From: JAQVEM01 sp964610315
Lineage (GTDB): Bacteria > Actinomycetota > Humimicrobiia > Humimicrobiales > Humimicrobiaceae
DNA length: 64,000 bases
Reading direction: 5' to 3'
Assembly (NCBI GenBank): GCA_964610315.1
Contig: CAZSVM010000004.1
Coordinates: 1-64,000 of the forward strand
Below are positions 61,252 to 64,000 of this stretch, in pieces (position 1 is the first letter of the stretch; every line of letters begins with the position of its first letter). The notes beneath the pieces were generated by a model. The model ran no database searches. It was not told the origin of the DNA and was given only the letters and a program-made list of their open reading frames with translations. The position numbers were made by a program, and so were the translations under genes.

Positions 61252-63276
61252 TTACTGATGATAAAGAAAACTGCCATCTTTATCGACATAACGGGAATTA
61301 GTTACATTAGTTTTTTGGCCGGTGGTAAGGTCTATTAAAATTAAATCTTCCCGGGAACCCTTTTTTTCCTCATAAACAATATATTGGTCATCAGGTGAAA
61401 ATGCCGGATGTCCATCCTCATCGGAATTATCAGTTAGTCTGGTTTCATTATTTCCGTTATAATCCATGATCCATATATCACTATTTTTACCTGAATATCT
61501 CATATAAGTTATTTTGCTTCCATCGGATGATACATCGGGAGCCCTTCTTCGGGGGCCGTCACCGACTATTTTTCTTATGCTTGTGCCGTCATGATTCATT
61601 ACATAAATATTCTCGTGGCCGCTGGCTCCAGATTCATAGATAATAGCATATTGGTGGGGGTGCCCATTTGGATGCCAGTCATGAGAACTGGGATTGAAGG
61701 TCAGCCTTTTTTGCTCTGTCCCGTCGCTTTTAATCCTGAATAATTCCCAATCTCCATCGATATAGGCTTCGAAGTATATATATGCACTGTCATAGGACCA
61801 GCTTGGGTAGGCACTTCTAAAGTTATTATTGGTAATTTGCCTTTTATTGCTACCATCCCAATCCATAACCATTATCTGCCATACACCGCCGATATCAGCA
61901 GTATAAGCAATTTTTTCGTTGTCCGGTGATACTTCCGGATATAGGTCACTCCCGGGATTGTCAGTTAATCGGGTAAGTTCCGTTCCATCAATATTGATAC
62001 TGTAAATATTTTCATTACCATCTCTATTGGAGTTAAATATTAATTTCTTAATTGTGAATTCACCTTTCGAAGCTTCTTTTTCGGCTTCCTGTTTTTCTTT
62101 CAGATATTCTTCCAGTTCCTTTTTATCAATGGCCCAGCCGGTTATTTCAATAGTATTGTCCTGATTAAATTTCTGGGTGTTGATTTGAGTATTAATTATG
62201 GCTTTTTCCTCTTTTATTCCTGACAGATAAATTTCCCTGGTTTCATAATTAAATGAATTATCTTCTGAACTAAGAGCGTAAATAAATAGAGTATGGGTAG
62301 AACCGGCCTCAAGATTAATCGATTTTTCAAACTGGTAACCACTGTTCAGGTAGTTCTGATTTTCAAAGAAATCGGCTACATCCTGCCTGGGTATGCCGTA
62401 TTGAACATTACCTATAAATTTTCCATATCCGCTGGGTCCATCCAGGTAAATTTCTATATTTTTCAGACCGGGGTTTTCATTGTTTCTCAGATCAACAGCC
62501 CATCCTTTAATTAACTGGAGATTGGCGGTTATAGTTTTTTCTTCCGGTTTGTCTATAAAAATGGTAATTTTTTTGTTGGTGGTTTCTTCGCCTGAAAGGT
62601 TTATTTCTTCTCTTTTATAATCCCATCCCGATTCTGCTCCGTAAAAATAAATATAGAGGTAATGTTTGGAGCCGGGAAGAAGATTCAAACTATCATCATT
62701 TTTAACGGTAAATTCAAAACCGGTATTTAAAAAATCCTCACCGTACTGCTGGGATGCCCCGGTGGATTCAAGGTCTGCCGTGGTTTTGCCAAGGTATATA
62801 CCATTTTCCATATCACCATCCAGGAAGAACTTCATGGTGTTTTCTTCTATTTCTTCTCCCTCCTCCTCTTCTCCTTCTTCTTCCTGTTCTTCTGTTTGGT
62901 TACTTTCACTATCCCCGGGCTGAGTCTGGCTGGTTTCCTCTTCTTCATTTTGAGTCTGGGCCACATAAGAATCATCATCATTATTATTTACAGACTCGGT
63001 TTTGTCACTGGCATCTTCGGGTTCGGTACCGGTTTCGGTTTCATCGCTGTCCCTGAACATGTTTTCAAGATTGGTAACAAAGAATTTCTGTGTATCATTT
63101 AAGGTTTCTACTCTTGAATCGGGTATGGTTATTTTATGGTCTTCATTTGTTTCTATGATTTCCTGACTGTAGGTTTCTTCGTTTCCAGGGGTTTTATTTA
63201 TGTTAATTATAGCGATGCTAAAAAGGGTGGTTATTGATAAAAATATGATCAGCAGTATTGTAAATATAACTCTCAT
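61252..63276 (-). CDS. Membrane-anchored Ig-like/TolB-type beta-propeller protein, copy B
   Basis: A 674-residue paralogue of the 58780 protein with the same order: anchor helix (about 3-26), a much longer acidic Glu/Gln/Ser linker (about 30-150), a diverged Ig-like domain, a clear one with GWAVDL, VYLDGP-like IYLDGPSGYG, YGIPRQDVADFFE and NYLNSGY, a short GWAIDK unit, then PD40 blades (about 400-674) with NRDGNENIYSIN, SPDNEKIAYTAD and SWSYDS. Many blade residues are identical between the copies. The long acidic linker suggests a spacer through the wall. No catalytic motif is seen. Confidence 0.82.
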   Translation of the reverse strand: MRVIFTILLIIFLSITTLFSIAIININKTPGNEETYSQEIIETNEDHKITIPDSRVETLNDTQKFFVTNLENMFRDSDETETGTEPEDASDKTESVNNNDDDSYVAQTQNEEEETSQTQPGDSESNQTEEQEEEGEEEEGEEIEENTMKFFLDGDMENGIYLGKTTADLESTGASQQYGEDFLNTGFEFTVKNDDSLNLLPGSKHYLYIYFYGAESGWDYKREEINLSGEETTNKKITIFIDKPEEKTITANLQLIKGWAVDLRNNENPGLKNIEIYLDGPSGYGKFIGNVQYGIPRQDVADFFENQNYLNSGYQFEKSINLEAGSTHTLFIYALSSEDNSFNYETREIYLSGIKEEKAIINTQINTQKFNQDNTIEITGWAIDKKELEEYLKEKQEAEKEASKGEFTIKKLIFNSNRDGNENIYSINIDGTELTRLTDNPGSDLYPEVSPDNEKIAYTADIGGVWQIMVMDWDGSNKRQITNNNFRSAYPSWSYDSAYIYFEAYIDGDWELFRIKSDGTEQKRLTFNPSSHDWHPNGHPHQYAIIYESGASGHENIYVMNHDGTSIRKIVGDGPRRRAPDVSSDGSKITYMRYSGKNSDIWIMDYNGNNETRLTDNSDEDGHPAFSPDDQYIVYEEKKGSREDLILIDLTTGQKTNVTNSRYVDKDGSFLYHQ

Positions 63277-63468
63277 TTAGAACTTAAGTTGCTTCTAATA
63301 TTTTATTGTTTTTTTTATGGTAGTATAAATTTTTTATTAGTACAATTATAATTAAGCAATCTTTTAAAAAATAAGGCATAATAAAGAAAATATTATTACT
63401 TTACATTTATAATTATATAGGTAAAGCCAGTAAAATAAAAATGTAATACATTTTTGGAGTATTTGAGT

Positions 63469-64000
63469 ATGAGTAGAATATTTGTACTGGGTATGAGTCC
63501 ACTGCCCTTCGAGAATGACAGAAAAGTATACGGAACCGGCATCAGAACCTGGCAGTTCCTGCTGTCCCTGTTAAAAAAAGGTCATAAAATATGTGTTTGC
63601 AATTATGCTATTCCATCAGCATATCCGGAGGATTATAGGTCAAGTTATATGAAGAATTTTATTTACAGGGATACTTTTGGCCAGATTGCTAAAAATGCAG
63701 AAAATAACGGAAAAAACAGTTTTGAATATAATTTTGAGTATAATATACTGAAAAAGGAAGATTTTGAGAGCAGGGAACTGTTATCGAAGATTTTTAACGA
63801 ATTTAAACCTGATTGTGTGGTAGGTTGTACTTTTTATCCTTCATACATGGCCTCAAAACTGCTTAATTCTCTTAAAAATGAAGAAAAAGATAATATTAAT
63901 GACCGAGCAGCGGATAAAATCAGGTGCACCAATAGTGTTCCGTTCTGGGCGGATTTATTCGGTCATGTAATGGCAGAAGCACAGGCTCGTGCTTATGTGG
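63469..64000 (+). CDS. Glycosyltransferase N-terminal part, cut by the window edge
   Basis: An open frame from the ATG at 63469 runs without a stop to the right edge (177 codons). It starts MSRIFVLGMSPLPFEND followed by GTGIRTWQFLLSLLKKGHK, the acceptor-side beginning of a GT-B glycosyltransferase. The pattern (small-residue loop, then R-W-F and a leucine-rich helix) matches the GT4-like half of the 29075 fusion. TTTGGAG lies about 12 bases upstream. The catalytic C-terminal half is outside the window, so the family assignment rests on the first domain only. Confidence 0.65.
   Translation, partial: MSRIFVLGMSPLPFENDRKVYGTGIRTWQFLLSLLKKGHKICVCNYAIPSAYPEDYRSSYMKNFIYRDTFGQIAKNAENNGKNSFEYNFEYNILKKEDFESRELLSKIFNEFKPDCVVGCTFYPSYMASKLLNSLKNEEKDNINDRAADKIRCTNSVPFWADLFGHVMAEAQARAYV

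Noticed and set aside
62666..63102. Several open frames on the plus strand opposite the copy B propeller gene
   Set aside because: They lie antisense to the acidic Glu/Ser linker, whose repetitive codons leave the other strand open. Their products are low-complexity and have no start signals.
1..64000. Search for CRISPR arrays, tRNA or rRNA genes, insertion sequences and prophage genes
   Set aside because: No regularly spaced repeats, cloverleaf genes, transposases or integrases could be recognised by eye on either strand.

Overview
The window is an AT-rich stretch of bacterial chromosome (about 64 kb) given over almost entirely to building, exporting and decorating a cell-surface polysaccharide or glycoconjugate. 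I see no rRNA, tRNA, CRISPR array, insertion sequence, integrase or phage gene. The organism is probably an uncultured anaerobe. The GerMN protein, the Amidase_3 peptidoglycan hydrolase and several lipobox proteins suit a monoderm-like lineage such as a low-GC actinobacterial relative or a deep Firmicutes-like group. No marker gene here settles this, so the placement is weak inference.

Layout. Positions 1-9734 hold an assembly cluster: family 2 glycosyltransferases, a GT39-type membrane glycosyltransferase, an O-antigen-polymerase-like protein, a GT4, a WecG/TagA-type GT26, a short Wzz-like protein and a polyprenyl-phosphate sugar-1-phosphate transferase. A second polymerase/ligase-like protein and a small membrane-anchored protein follow (9731-11861). 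At 12148-16686 lie an exported DUF4214 protein, a GerMN protein and a bifunctional amidase/glucosaminidase with three Ig-like repeats. An ABC-export operon (16776-23796) follows: SAM methyltransferase, Wzm permease, Wzt ATPase and three glycosyltransferases.

The base composition then becomes visibly less AT-rich (about 24.6-41.0 kb). This part has a small membrane protein, a TetR regulator, two mirror-image GT2/GT4 fusion proteins around a divergent promoter region, two UPF0104-type membrane proteins, a GT-C glycosyltransferase, RmlD, AsnB, an epimerase/reductase and two more GT4s. A very AT-rich island (about 41.0-44.2 kb) carries a TviB/TviC pair (UDP-HexNAc uronate synthesis). After it come a UDP-glucuronate-4-epimerase-like gene, a GtrB/ArnC-like transferase, two radical SAM proteins, a hexapeptide acyltransferase and a third UPF0104 protein.

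The right end (50.6-63.3 kb) is the least conventional part. It holds a DPM1-like transferase coupled to a 52-residue membrane peptide, an ArnE/ArnF-like pair of half-size EamA proteins, and a DUF2723 GT-C enzyme whose C-terminal beta domain recurs in the adjacent polysaccharide-deacetylase lipoprotein. An anchored SGNH esterase follows. Next is a duplicated two-gene module: a small polytopic protein facing a membrane-anchored Ig-like/TolB-type propeller protein, present twice in tandem. The Ig-like domain of these propeller proteins is the same type as the repeats in the amidase 45 kb away. The window ends inside another glycosyltransferase.

Read together, nucleotide sugars (rhamnose, HexNAc uronate and hexuronate types) are made and assembled on polyprenyl carriers. 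They leave through an ABC exporter and/or a polymerase route, and are modified outside the membrane by polyprenyl-phosphate-sugar-dependent GT-C enzymes, a deacetylase and an esterase. The amidase, DUF4214 and propeller proteins probably act at the wall. No Wzx-type flippase gene is visible in the window.
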